Shown here piece after piece: positions 8,207 through 16,858 of a DNA stretch of 64,000 nucleotides (position 1 is the first letter of the stretch; each line of letters opens with the position of its first letter). Origin of the DNA: Catellatospora tritici (lineage in GTDB: Bacteria; Actinomycetota; Actinomycetes; Mycobacteriales; Micromonosporaceae); assembly GCF_019083965.1 (NCBI RefSeq), contig NZ_JAHRCY010000031.1, positions 1-64,000 of the forward strand, given 5' to 3'. The notes under the pieces were generated by a model, which worked only from the letters and a program-made list of their open reading frames with translations, ran no database searches and was not told where the DNA came from. The position numbers and the translations under genes are program-made.

Positions 8207-9550
8207 ATGAACCGCAGATCACGGGCCGGGGCGGCACTGCTGTCCCTGGCTGTGGCGGCGAGCCTGGCCGCGTGCACCAAGGCCGACGACGAGGCCGGCG
8301 GCCCCGTCACGCTGAACTACTGGCTGTGGGACGACAACCAGAAGGCGTCGTACCAGCAGTGCGCCGACGCGTTCCACACCGCCAACCCGGACATCACCAT
8401 CAAGATCAGCCAGTCCGCGTGGAATGAGTACTGGCAGAACCTCACCACCCAGATCGCCGCGGGTGACGCCCCGGACGTGTGGACCAACCAGGGCTCGTAC
8501 TACCCCCAGTTCGTCAGCTCCGGGCAGATCCTCGACATCCAGCCGTACGTCACCGCCGACAAGATCGACCTGACCCAGTACTCGGGCGGCCTGGCCGACC
8601 TGTTCACCAAGGGCGACCAGCGCTTCGGCCTGCCCAAGGACTGGGACACCATGGCGCTGGTCTACAACACCGAGCACTTCACCAAGCAGGGCATCGACCC
8701 GGCGAGCCTGCAGAACCTCACCTGGAACCCGACCGACGGCGGCACGTTCGAGCAGGTGATCGCCAAGGCGACCGTCGACGCGAACGGCAAGAACGGCCTC
8801 GACCCGGCCTTCGACAAGACCAAGGTCAAGGTCTTCGGCTTTCTGCCGGAGTGGGCCGACGGTTCCCAGGGCCAGAACGGCTGGGGCGACCTGGCCGCCA
8901 GCAACGGGTTCACCTACCTGGACAAGAACCCGTGGGGCACCCAGTACAAGTACGACGACCCGAAGCTGGCCGAGACCATCGACTGGTTCAAGCACCTGAT
9001 CGCCAAGGGCTACAGCCCCGCGCTGGACAAGGCGTCCACGCTCAGCCGAGACGCGCTGCTCAACGCGGGCACCGGTGCCCTGACCGTCTCCGGTTCCTGG
9101 ATGATCAACAGCTACCTCGGTGAGGGCGCGAAGCTCAAGTTCGCGTTCGCGCCGCTGCCGACCGGGCCGCAGGGCCGCAAGACGGCCATCAACGGCCTGT
9201 CCGACGCCATCTGGGCCGGCACCAAGCACAAGGACGAGGCCTGGAAGTGGGTCAAGTACCTGGCCTCGGCCGACTGCCAGAACGTCGTCGGCAGCAACGG
9301 CGTGGTCTTCCCGGCCATCAAGTCGGCCAGCGAGAAGGCGCTGGCCGCGCACCAGGGCAAGGGCCGTGACGTGCAGGCCTTCATCTCCGAGGCCACCGCT
9401 GCGGGCGGCACGTTCTTCGTGCCGATCACCGAGCACGGCAACGAGGTCAGCCAGATCGTCCAGGACGCCATCCAGGCCGCGGTGCTCGGTGCCGACACCG
9501 CGACCACGCTGAAGAAGGCCAACGAGCAGGTCAACGCCCTGTTCAAGTAA
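8207..9550 (+). CDS. Extracellular sugar-binding lipoprotein of the ABC transporter
   Basis: The 447-residue family-1 extracellular solute-binding protein begins with a lipoprotein signal: Arg-rich start, hydrophobic core and the lipobox S-L-A-A-C with Cys23 as the predicted lipidated residue. The mature part has the two-lobed pattern of carbohydrate-binding proteins, with aromatic residues such as YWLWDDN near the N-terminus and a W-x-W-V-K-Y region near the C-terminus. AGAAGGAA sits just upstream of the ATG. It follows the two permeases by 31 bp and completes the membrane-external part of the importer. Confidence 0.93.
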   Translation: MNRRSRAGAALLSLAVAASLAACTKADDEAGGPVTLNYWLWDDNQKASYQQCADAFHTANPDITIKISQSAWNEYWQNLTTQIAAGDAPDVWTNQGSYYPQFVSSGQILDIQPYVTADKIDLTQYSGGLADLFTKGDQRFGLPKDWDTMALVYNTEHFTKQGIDPASLQNLTWNPTDGGTFEQVIAKATVDANGKNGLDPAFDKTKVKVFGFLPEWADGSQGQNGWGDLAASNGFTYLDKNPWGTQYKYDDPKLAETIDWFKHLIAKGYSPALDKASTLSRDALLNAGTGALTVSGSWMINSYLGEGAKLKFAFAPLPTGPQGRKTAINGLSDAIWAGTKHKDEAWKWVKYLASADCQNVVGSNGVVFPAIKSASEKALAAHQGKGRDVQAFISEATAAGGTFFVPITEHGNEVSQIVQDAIQAAVLGADTATTLKKANEQVNALFK

Positions 9551-9568
9551 GCGTCCGCCACTACCGGA

Positions 9569-9602
9569 TGCGGCGGGTCCGCCACGTGTCGGACCCGCCG
9601 CA
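9569..9602 (+). terminator. Strong hairpin after the binding-protein gene
   Basis: A perfect 13-bp stem (9569-9581 with 9590-9602) and an 8-nt loop lie between the binding-protein gene and the GH36 gene, with no U-tract. A hairpin here often stabilises the abundant binding-protein message and reduces read-through to the enzyme gene. Confidence 0.6.
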
Positions 9603-9639
9603 CCCCGCCCTCGCCGCATCGCACCTGTCTAGGAGAACC

Positions 9640-11136
9640 ATGGCACTGCTCATCGAGCTCGCCGGCCACACCCTCGCCCTCGAACACGACGGACCCGGCA
9701 GCCCGCTCGCAGCCGACGGGGGCCTGATTCTTCCACCGGGACGCGTCGCTCTGCTGCACGGACTCGGGGACGCGCCGTTCTACCGGCACGGGTACAACTC
9801 GTGGAGTCCGTGCGGCTGGCGGCGTCTGTCCGAACCTCCGCTGCGCATCGCCAACCCGCAACGGCGCGTCACCGCCGACGACGACGTGTGGGACGACCCT
9901 TCGCGCCACCACTCCTCGGCGGTGGCCGCGCTCGACGCCGAGGACGGCAACGTCCTGCTGCTCGGCGCGCTCGGCCTGGGCGTGGCCCGCCTGTCGGCCG
10001 ACCGCGACACCCTCTCCGGCTGGTACGAGACCGGGGCGCAGCCCTGGTTCCTCGCCTTCGGCCCCGAGGAGGAGGTGTTCGGGGCCTACACCCGCCAGCT
10101 CGCGGCCCGGCTGGGCAGCAGCGGCCGCCGCGCCGGCAACGTCTGGTGCTCCTGGTACGCCTACTACGAGACCATCACCGAGCAGCAGCTCGCCAAGGAC
10201 GTCGACTCACTGCGCGACCTGCCGTTCGACGTGGTGCAGGTCGACGACGGCTGGGAGCAGCTCGTCGGCGACTGGCAGCCCAACCACAAGTTCCCCTCGG
10301 GCATGAAGGCGCTGGCCGAGCGGATCACCGACGCGGGCATGACCGCCGGGCTGTGGCTGGCCCCGTTCATCGCGCTGCCCGACTCGCAGCTCGCCCGGCG
10401 ACGCCCGGAGTTGCTGCTGCGCGACGCCAGTGGCGAGAAGGTGATCGCCGGACACAACTGGGGCAGCGGCTACCACGCCCTCGACCTGTCCACCGCCGCC
10501 GCGCGCGAGTACCTTGCGGAGCTGACGCACCGGGTGGTGCACGAGTGGGGGTTCAAGTACCTCAAGCTCGACTTCGTCAACGCCGGTGCCGCACCGGGCG
10601 CACGCGCCGACGGCGCGGAGCGCGAGCAGTCCTACCGCGACGCGCTCGGCATCATCCGCCAGACCGCCGGTGCCGACGTGTACCTGCTGGGCAGCGGTGC
10701 CATGATCCTGCCTTCGCTGGGCATCCTCGACGGGCTGCGCAGTGGACCGGACGTCGCGCCGATGTGGCAGAACTACGCCAGCGACGACCCGTCCGACGCG
10801 ATGGCGCGCAACGCGGTCGTCAACACCCTGCACCGGCTGTGGCAGCAGCCGCTGGCCGAGGTCGATCCCGATGTCATCTACTTCCGCAGCCGCCTCAACC
10901 TGCTCACCGAGCAGCAACTGGTGTGGCTGCGGGACCTGGCCGACATCTGCCGGTTCCGGGCGCTGTCGGACCCGCCCAGCTGGCTGACCCCTGCCGAGCT
11001 CGAAGCGATGAGCACGTACCTCACGGCGCACCCGGACATCCGGCGCATCGACCGCTACCGGTACACGATCGACGGCAGACTCACCGACTTCACCGCGGCG
11101 ATCACTCCGGCCGACCAGGCGTACCCGATCTCCTGA
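9640..11136 (+). CDS. GH36-type alpha-galactosidase
   Basis: The 498-residue enzyme starts at an ATG preceded by AGGAG (9631-9635). It has no signal peptide, so it should act on imported sugar in the cytoplasm. It shows the GH36 barrel signatures: VQVDDGWEQ, then YLKLDF with Asp311 as the predicted nucleophile, and LRSGPDVAP with Asp371 as the predicted acid/base. The 60-residue spacing equals that of the catalytic pair in the Thermotoga-type alpha-galactosidase (Asp327/Asp387), as recalled from the family. It is shorter than many GH36 enzymes and resembles the compact Thermotoga-like subgroup. It lies in the ABC transporter operon. Other alpha-linked galactoside or related activities are possible. 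Confidence 0.88.
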   Translation: MALLIELAGHTLALEHDGPGSPLAADGGLILPPGRVALLHGLGDAPFYRHGYNSWSPCGWRRLSEPPLRIANPQRRVTADDDVWDDPSRHHSSAVAALDAEDGNVLLLGALGLGVARLSADRDTLSGWYETGAQPWFLAFGPEEEVFGAYTRQLAARLGSSGRRAGNVWCSWYAYYETITEQQLAKDVDSLRDLPFDVVQVDDGWEQLVGDWQPNHKFPSGMKALAERITDAGMTAGLWLAPFIALPDSQLARRRPELLLRDASGEKVIAGHNWGSGYHALDLSTAAAREYLAELTHRVVHEWGFKYLKLDFVNAGAAPGARADGAEREQSYRDALGIIRQTAGADVYLLGSGAMILPSLGILDGLRSGPDVAPMWQNYASDDPSDAMARNAVVNTLHRLWQQPLAEVDPDVIYFRSRLNLLTEQQLVWLRDLADICRFRALSDPPSWLTPAELEAMSTYLTAHPDIRRIDRYRYTIDGRLTDFTAAITPADQAYPIS

Positions 11137-11146
11137 CTTGCCGACA

Positions 11147-11186
11147 CGCCTGCTGACCGGCGGTATCGCGCCCCGGTCGGCAGGCG
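11147..11186 (+). terminator. Terminator after the GH36 gene
   Basis: A 14-bp stem (11147-11160 with 11173-11186, one G-U pair) with a 12-nt loop follows the GH36 stop codon by about 10 bp. It separates the transport operon from the ROK gene. Confidence 0.65.
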
Positions 11187-11211
11187 TCGACCGACTTGCC
11201 ATCACCCCACT

Positions 11212-11221
11212 ATTTTGTAAA
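11212..11221 (+). promoter_or_regulatory. Candidate ROK operator, copy 2
   Basis: ATTTTGTAAA lies about 50 bp upstream of the ROK start, in an AT-rich stretch (11210-11245) that should contain its promoter. It matches the site in the transporter promoter in 9 of 10 positions, consistent with autoregulation plus control of the sugar genes. Confidence 0.4.
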
Positions 11222-11271
11222 GATCGTAGCGTATTCATCATGTGTCTCCACGCACTCTCAAGGGATAAATC

Positions 11272-12441
11272 GTGACAGACCTGGCCACCACCGGAACGGA
11301 TCTGCCGCGTCTGCGCGAACTCAACTCCCTGAGCATCGTGCGTGCACTGCGTAACCAGCCGCCTTCCACGGTCACCGAGCTGTCGCAGCGCACCGGGCTG
11401 TCCCGCCCCGCCGTCGACGTCATCGCCCAGGGCCTGGTCGCCGACGGCTGGGCCGTCGTGTTGGAACCCGGCGCCAACAGCGCCGTGGGTCGGCCCGCCC
11501 GCCGCTACCAGTTCCGGGCCACCGCCGGACACGTGCTCGGCATCGACGTCGGCGTACACAAGATCCTCGCGCTGCTGTGCGACCTCGACGGCAACATCGT
11601 GCAGACCGTCCGGCAGAGCGTCGCCGCCGACGCCCCGCCAGCCGACCGCCTCGCCGAACTCGACAAGGTCGTCAGCGACTGCCTCGCCGCCGCGGCCATG
11701 ACGCCCTCCGACATCTGGGCGGTGACCGTCGCGGTCACCGGCGCCGTCGACGCCACCGGTCGGACCAGCTTCTTCACTCCGCTGCCCGGCTGGAAGAGCG
11801 TCAACCTGACCGGCCACCTCAGCCACCGGTTCGCCTGCCCGGTCGTGGTGGAGAACGACTGCAAGCTGGCCGCCGTCGCCGAGCAGTGGAAGGGCGCGGC
11901 CAGCGACGCCAACGACATCGTCTACCTGCTCGCCGGTATGCGTACCGGCGCGGGCCTCATCCTCGACGGCGTGCTGCGCCGCGGGTTCGGCGGCGCCGCC
12001 GGTGAGATCGGCGCGCTCAAGCACGTCCGCTGGCTCAACGCGCCCGAGCACCTGCAGAACTGCCCGGGCGTGCCCGACACCGTCAGCGCCGACGACGCGG
12101 CGGCCTGGGTCTTCACGGCCGCCCGCGACGGCGACAAGGCCGCCCGCCTGGCGGTCAGCCGCTACGTCAAGGACCTCGCCGTGGGTGCCGCCGCGCTGGT
12201 GCTCACCCTCGACCCGCAGGTCGTCGTCCTGGGCGGCGGCTACTCCCGCTCGGCCGACCTCATCCTCGACCCGCTGCGCCACGAACTCCAGCGCCTGTGT
12301 CTGCGGATGCCCGAGGTCCGGGCCTCCACCCTCGGCGCCGACTCCGTCGCCCTCGGCGCGCTGAAACTGTCCCTGAACGAGGTCGACGACCGGCTCTTCA
12401 GCGCGGGGCTCTCGGCCCCGGTCGCCCCTCGCCGCAACTGA
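11272..12441 (+). CDS. ROK family transcriptional regulator
   Basis: The 389-residue protein starts at GTG with an AGGGA element about 7 nt upstream. An N-terminal winged helix-turn-helix (about residues 12-65, TVTELSQRTGLSRPAVDVI) is followed by a ROK sugar-kinase-like domain: phosphate-binding loop GIDVGVHKI near residue 90, VAVTGAVDATG, VENDCKLAA, and a C-terminal VVLGGGYS. The usual ROK zinc signature C-x-C-G-x-x-G-C-x-E is not present; in the expected place there is only one cysteine (LQNCPGVPDT). It most likely senses a sugar or sugar phosphate and controls the flanking transporter and hydrolase genes. Confidence 0.9.
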   Translation: MTDLATTGTDLPRLRELNSLSIVRALRNQPPSTVTELSQRTGLSRPAVDVIAQGLVADGWAVVLEPGANSAVGRPARRYQFRATAGHVLGIDVGVHKILALLCDLDGNIVQTVRQSVAADAPPADRLAELDKVVSDCLAAAAMTPSDIWAVTVAVTGAVDATGRTSFFTPLPGWKSVNLTGHLSHRFACPVVVENDCKLAAVAEQWKGAASDANDIVYLLAGMRTGAGLILDGVLRRGFGGAAGEIGALKHVRWLNAPEHLQNCPGVPDTVSADDAAAWVFTAARDGDKAARLAVSRYVKDLAVGAAALVLTLDPQVVVLGGGYSRSADLILDPLRHELQRLCLRMPEVRASTLGADSVALGALKLSLNEVDDRLFSAGLSAPVAPRRN

Positions 12442-12455
12442 CAGGTCCGCTTCCG

Positions 12456-12498
12456 CGCAGGCCAGGCCCCCCGCCCGCACGCGGGAACCTGGCCTGCG
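12456..12498 (+). terminator. Hairpin between ROK and oxidoreductase genes
   Basis: A perfect 11-bp stem (12456-12466 with 12488-12498) encloses a smaller GC hairpin. It lies between the ROK stop and the next start and probably ends or attenuates the ROK transcript. Confidence 0.6.
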
Positions 12499-12523
12499 GC
12501 CCATCCTCAGCCCTGGAGCACCC

Positions 12524-13702
12524 ATGCACGACCTCAGACTCGGCGTCATCGGCTACGGCCTGCGCGCCAGCCTCGCCCGCACCGCGCACCGCCCCGGCGA
12601 CGGCTGCCGGGTCGTGGCCGTCGCCGACACCGACCCGGCGGCACAGACCGAGGCCGCCGCCGACCTGCCCGAGGCCGACATCGTCGACGACTACCGCACG
12701 CTGCTCAACCGCGACGACATCGACGCGGTCATCGTGCTGACCCCTGACCACACCCACGAGCGGGTCGCCACCGACACGCTGCGCGCGGGCAAGGCGGCGT
12801 ACGTGGAGAAGCCGCTGGGGATCAGCACCGAGGAGTGCGACCGCGTGCTGGCCGTCGCGCACGAGACCGGCTCGCGGCTCTACGTCGGCCACAACATGCG
12901 GCACATGGGCGTGGTCCGGCTCATGCGCGACATCATCGCCCGCGGTGAGATCGGCCAGGTCCAGACCGTCTGGGTACGGCATTTCGTCGGCCACGGCGGC
13001 GACTACTACTTCAAGGACTGGCACGCCCAGCGCCGCCACACCACCTCGCTGCTGCTGCAGAAGGCCGCCCACGACATCGACGTGCTCCACTGGCTGGCGG
13101 GCGGGTACACCGAGGTGGTCAGCGCCTTCGGCGACCTGCGGGTCTACGGGCGGGTCACCGACCGGCGCGCACCCGACGAGCCCAAGCGCGACGACTGGTT
13201 CGATCCCGCCGGGCACTGGCCGCCGCTGGCCCAGACCGGACTGCACGCCGAGATCGACGTCGAGGACGTGTCCATCGTCAACCTGCGCCTGGACAACGGC
13301 GTACTCGCCGCCTACCAGCAGTGCCACTTCACCCCGGACTACTGGCGCAACTACACCGTCATCGGCGACGCGGGCCGGTTGGAGAACTTCGGCGACCAGC
13401 CGGGGGCGGTGGTCAGGGTGTGGAACGGGCGGCGCTCGGACTACCGCGCCGACGCCGATGCCGAGTACGTCGTGCCGGTCGCCGAGGGCGGCCACGGCGG
13501 GGCCGACGCACTGATCATCGCCGAGTTCCGCCGGTTCGTCGGCGCGGGCGGCCATACCGACACCTCGCCGGTCGCCGCGCGCATGTCCGTGGCGGCCGGG
13601 GCCGCCGCGACCAGGTCGCTGCGCTCGGGTGGAGTGCCCCAGGCCGTCCCCGCGCTCACCGAGGAGCTCGCCGCCTACTTCGCCACAGGGCAGCGGCGCT
13701 AA
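12524..13702 (+). CDS. Gfo/Idh/MocA family sugar oxidoreductase
   Basis: The 392-residue NAD(P)-dependent dehydrogenase has an N-terminal Rossmann fold (LGVIGYGLRASLA, with VAVADTDP after the second strand) and the family motif EKPLGIST, whose lysine is the usual catalytic or cofactor-near residue. The C-terminal alpha/beta domain contains HDIDVLHWL, matching the histidine/aspartate helix of the family. It is cytoplasmic. Given its place at the end of the sugar locus, it probably oxidises a sugar or inositol-type product of the imported glycan. The exact substrate cannot be read from sequence. Confidence 0.88.
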   Translation: MHDLRLGVIGYGLRASLARTAHRPGDGCRVVAVADTDPAAQTEAAADLPEADIVDDYRTLLNRDDIDAVIVLTPDHTHERVATDTLRAGKAAYVEKPLGISTEECDRVLAVAHETGSRLYVGHNMRHMGVVRLMRDIIARGEIGQVQTVWVRHFVGHGGDYYFKDWHAQRRHTTSLLLQKAAHDIDVLHWLAGGYTEVVSAFGDLRVYGRVTDRRAPDEPKRDDWFDPAGHWPPLAQTGLHAEIDVEDVSIVNLRLDNGVLAAYQQCHFTPDYWRNYTVIGDAGRLENFGDQPGAVVRVWNGRRSDYRADADAEYVVPVAEGGHGGADALIIAEFRRFVGAGGHTDTSPVAARMSVAAGAAATRSLRSGGVPQAVPALTEELAAYFATGQRR

Positions 13703-13998
13703 AAGGTCGGTTTCGACCGGTTCCGGCCGTCGCCGCCGAACCCGCACCGCGGCCGCGCCCATGGACGGCCAGGTGCCGAGCCGTTTCCGCGAGCGACGAA
13801 CCCGGTTCGGCGGGAATAGGAGCGGGTGTGGCAGAGTTGACCACCTAGTCGTGATTTTGCGTATCTCAGTAGTTGATCTTTTGACATCCGCGGATCGAGC
13901 GCGGGTGGTTTCGTCTTCCTCTTGGGGCGGATGTGGCCGCCAGGGCAAACGGCTCGGACAGCCGCACAGTGCGGCTCCCGCTCCCAAGGAGGAGACAC
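13703..13998 (+). promoter_or_regulatory. Long leader region of the cold-shock gene
   Basis: This 296-bp gap holds the promoter and untranslated leader of the cold-shock gene. It is AT-richer than its surroundings between 13837 and 13930, with TTGACC at 13837-13842 and TTGACA-like ttttgacatc near 13880. No convincing -10 partner could be fixed. Long structured leaders are typical of cold-shock genes. I saw no coding potential. Confidence 0.4.
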
Positions 13999-14202
13999 AT
14001 GGCACAGGGCACCGTGAAGTGGTTCAACGACGAAAAGGGCTTCGGCTTCATCACCGTCGACGACGGCAGCGCCGACGTCTTCGTCCACTTCTCTGAGATT
14101 CAGTCGAACGGCTTCCGCAGCCTCGGCGAGAACCAGCGAGTCGAGTTCGACATCGTGCAGGGCCAGAAGGGTCCGCAGGCAGCGGGCGTTCGCGTCCTCT
14201 GA
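13999..14202 (+). CDS. Cold-shock domain protein (CspA family)
   Basis: The 67-residue OB-fold protein has both RNA-binding motifs, KWFNDEKGFGFI (RNP1) and DVFVHFSEI (RNP2). Length and sequence are typical of actinobacterial CspA proteins, which act as RNA chaperones in the cytoplasm. The ATG at 13999 was chosen because a perfect AAGGAGGAG lies just upstream (13986-13994); the frame stays open upstream but without family similarity. It is monocistronic, with its own hairpin terminator. Confidence 0.96.
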   Translation: MAQGTVKWFNDEKGFGFITVDDGSADVFVHFSEIQSNGFRSLGENQRVEFDIVQGQKGPQAAGVRVL

Positions 14203-14213
14203 GCAATCGTGAT

Positions 14214-14246
14214 CATGGCCGGGAACCCATCGGGCTCCCGGCCATG
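14214..14246 (+). terminator. Terminator of the cold-shock gene
   Basis: A perfect 11-bp stem (14214-14224 with 14236-14246) with an 11-nt loop begins 12 bp after the stop codon. Confidence 0.7.
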
Positions 14247-14297
14247 TCCCTAACCGGGCCAGCACGAACCCACCACCGAATCTCAGACAGGAGTCGC

Positions 14298-15269
14298 ATG
14301 GGCGCGACCAGTCCGCCGGCGGTCGTCGACCGCCTCGATGTCCCCCGGACCGTGCACGAACCCAAGCCGCTGCTCGCGGCGCCGCAGAGCAGAGCAGGTG
14401 CGATCGCGATCTGGATCTTCGTGGTCACCCCGTTCGTCGCGCTGCTCGCCGCCGTGCCGGTAGCCTGGGGCTGGGGGTTGTCCGGCGTCGATCTGGCCCT
14501 TGCGATCACCAGTTATCTGATCAGCGGCTTCGGCATCGCGGCCGGGTATCACCGCCACCTGACCCACGGGTCGTTCAAGGCACGGCGCGGACTGCGCGTG
14601 GCACTGGCCGTGGCCGGATCGCTCGCCGTCGAGGGTTCGCCGACCCAGTGGGTCGCCAACCACCGCCGCCACCACGCCTTCTCCGACCGCGAAGGCGACC
14701 CGCACTCGCCCTGGCGCTACGGCACCAGCGTCACCGCGGTGCTCAAGGGCCTGTTCCACGCCCACATCGGCTGGATGTTCCGGCGAGAGCTGAGCAACCG
14801 GGCCCGCTTCGCCCCCGACCTGGTCGCCGACCGCGACATCCGGGTGGTCGACCGCCTCTTCGGGCCGCTGGTCGCGGTGTCCCTGCTCACACCCGCCCTG
14901 ATCGGCGGCCTGATCACCGGCACCTGGGCGGGCGCACTGAGCGCCTTCTTCTGGGCCGGGCTGGTTCGCATGGCTGTGCTGCACCACGTCACCTGGTCGG
15001 TGAACTCCATCTGCCACGTCGTGGGTGAGCGGCCCTTCGTGAGCAAGGACCGGGCCACCAACTTCTGGCCGCTGGCCCTGCTGTCCTTCGGGGAGAGCTG
15101 GCACAACTCCCACCACGCCGATCCGACCGGCGCCCGCCACGGCGTGCTGCGCGGCCAACTCGACCCTGCCGCCCGGCTCATCTGGATCTTCGAGAAGCTC
15201 GGGCTGGCCCGCGACGTGCGTTGGCCGGTGCCCGAACGGCTCGACGCGAAACGCGTCCGGCAGGGCTGA
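14298..15269 (+). CDS. Membrane fatty acid / acyl-CoA desaturase
   Basis: The 323-residue di-iron membrane desaturase contains the three histidine boxes in order: HRHLTH (HxxxxH), HRRHH (HxxHH) and HNSHH (HxxHH). Two pairs of hydrophobic segments flank them (about residues 35-80 and 185-225). It should introduce a cis double bond, delta-9 type, into acyl chains at the membrane. The ATG at 14298 follows ACAGGAG. Proximity to the cold-shock gene fits membrane adaptation to cold, though that link is inference. A strong terminator hairpin follows. Confidence 0.93.
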   Translation: MGATSPPAVVDRLDVPRTVHEPKPLLAAPQSRAGAIAIWIFVVTPFVALLAAVPVAWGWGLSGVDLALAITSYLISGFGIAAGYHRHLTHGSFKARRGLRVALAVAGSLAVEGSPTQWVANHRRHHAFSDREGDPHSPWRYGTSVTAVLKGLFHAHIGWMFRRELSNRARFAPDLVADRDIRVVDRLFGPLVAVSLLTPALIGGLITGTWAGALSAFFWAGLVRMAVLHHVTWSVNSICHVVGERPFVSKDRATNFWPLALLSFGESWHNSHHADPTGARHGVLRGQLDPAARLIWIFEKLGLARDVRWPVPERLDAKRVRQG

Positions 15270-15275
15270 CCCGCA

Positions 15276-15305
15276 CCGGTCCGGCGGCTGTCCACGCCGG
15301 ACCGG
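15276..15305. terminator. Bidirectional terminator between desaturase and monooxygenase genes
   Basis: A perfect 11-bp stem (15276-15286 with 15295-15305) and an 8-nt loop lie between two convergent genes and can serve both. Confidence 0.7.
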
Positions 15306-15310
15306 CACCC

Positions 15311-16699
15311 TCACCCGAGCGTCGAGGCCGCTGGATCGGCCGCCACGCGTTGCGGGTTCATGACCGGGGTGTAGGGGCGGCCGCCACGCCAGAAGCCGCG
15401 CAGCACGCGCAGCATCGTTCCCGGCCGCAGCAGCGCCGTCGGCGGTTCCAGCAGGTTGAGCACGCGCAGGAACGCGGCGCCCAGCACCGGGTCGGCCGTC
15501 GCCGCGACGTGCAGCCGGTGCACGTACGCGTTGACGAACCGGACCCGCGGTGACCGGGGCCCCTCGACCGCCGGGAACCGCAGGTCGGTGCCGACCGCGA
15601 TGGACCACGGCCCGTCGATCAGCCGGGCGCTGCCCCGGAAGAAGCGGCGACTCAGCCCGGACTCCCCCGCCGCCACCAGTCGGCGCAGGAGCAGCGCCTC
15701 CAACGCCGCGATGGTGATGCCCTGCGCGTAGATCGGGTTGAAGCTGCACATCGCGTCCGCGACGACCAGGTAGCCCGCCGGGAACCGGCGCAGCCGCTCG
15801 TACCGCCTGCGCACACTCGCCGGGAAGCGCATGCGGACCGCCTCGGTCACCGGTGTGGCGGCCTCGACGATCTCGGTGATCCACGGCGTCGCCAGGGTCC
15901 GCGCGAAGGCGAGCATCTCCTCGTCACCGGTCGGCGGCTGCTCGCCCATCATGCCGCTGAACCCGACCGCGATCCGGCCGTCCTCCTGCACGATGGCGAT
16001 GCCCGCGCGCGGCGCGCCCGGCACCGCGTTGGCCAGCGTGCCCAGCAGTCCGTCCAGGTGGTGCGGCTCCCGTTGGTACAGCCGGGTGACATAGGTGACG
16101 TCGACCCGCACCCGATCCTCTACCGGTGGCGCGTAACCGAGCTCCTCGAGCCACAGCGGGCTGCGCGAGGCGCGGCCGCTCGCGTCCACGACCAGGTCGG
16201 CGGGGACGATCTGCTCGGCACCGTCGCGATGGCGCAGCCGCACCCCGGTGACCCGGCCGCGGTCGGCGGTCGCGGTGAGCGCGAGCACCTCCGTCGCGGT
16301 GACGAACTCGATCCCGGGCAGCGCGGCGACCCGGCCGCGGACCGCATGCTCCAGCAGCGGCCGGGTCAGGCCGATCGCGAGCAGCTGCGACGGTCGCCGC
16401 GACATCAGGTAGCCGTCGTTGTACCAGGAGACCTGCTCGTGCAGGTCGATCAGCGGCACCGCGAGACCGGCCAGCTCCTCCGACAGCCCGGGGAACAGCT
16501 CGTCCAGCGCGTGGCGGCCCCGGGTGAGCATGACATGCAGCTGGCGCCCCTGCGGCACACCCCGGCGGGCAGTGGGTTCGGCGGGCAGGTCGTCGCGGTC
16601 CACCAGCAGGATCCTGGCGTAGGAGTCGCTGAGGGCGCGGGCCGCGAGCAGCCCGCCCATACTGGCACCGATCACCACGGCCGTACGGTCGGAGGGCAT
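15311..16699 (-). CDS. FAD-dependent monooxygenase/oxidoreductase
   Basis: The 462-residue flavoprotein has an N-terminal FAD-binding Rossmann motif (VVIGASMGGLLAARAL, then a negatively charged LVDRDDL after strand 2) and a central DLVVDASGR motif. The later FAD-ribityl motif appears as VVADAMCSFNPIYAQG, where the family's usual GD is AD. This pattern matches class A flavoprotein monooxygenases and geranylgeranyl-reductase-like proteins. The substrate is unknown. It starts at an ATG and has no membrane segments. It lies 159 bp downstream of the sugar dehydrogenase gene on the same strand. Confidence 0.85.
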   Translation of the reverse strand: MPSDRTAVVIGASMGGLLAARALSDSYARILLVDRDDLPAEPTARRGVPQGRQLHVMLTRGRHALDELFPGLSEELAGLAVPLIDLHEQVSWYNDGYLMSRRPSQLLAIGLTRPLLEHAVRGRVAALPGIEFVTATEVLALTATADRGRVTGVRLRHRDGAEQIVPADLVVDASGRASRSPLWLEELGYAPPVEDRVRVDVTYVTRLYQREPHHLDGLLGTLANAVPGAPRAGIAIVQEDGRIAVGFSGMMGEQPPTGDEEMLAFARTLATPWITEIVEAATPVTEAVRMRFPASVRRRYERLRRFPAGYLVVADAMCSFNPIYAQGITIAALEALLLRRLVAAGESGLSRRFFRGSARLIDGPWSIAVGTDLRFPAVEGPRSPRVRFVNAYVHRLHVAATADPVLGAAFLRVLNLLEPPTALLRPGTMLRVLRGFWRGGRPYTPVMNPQRVAADPAASTLG

Positions 16700-16858
16700 G
16701 CCAAACCCTAGGCGTGCCCGAGCTTCGGCCGCGTCTTCCTGATTGCGCGATCGGCAGCCGCCGGGCAGTGGGCGAGCTGCCCGAACACGCCCTCGCGAGC
16801 ACCCGAGGTCTGCCTGGTTGACGGGTGATGGGTGATGGCAACGGCGCCCTCCCGCCGG

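Noticed and set aside
10207..12549. 780-residue minus-strand frame opposite the GH36 and ROK genes
   Set aside because: It lies antisense to two well-supported genes and reads as Gly/Val/Arg-rich sequence without recognisable motifs.
13703..13760. Small hairpin after the oxidoreductase gene (ggtcggtttcgacc)
   Set aside because: Only 4-6 bp pair convincingly around a TTCG loop, so it is not reported as a terminator.
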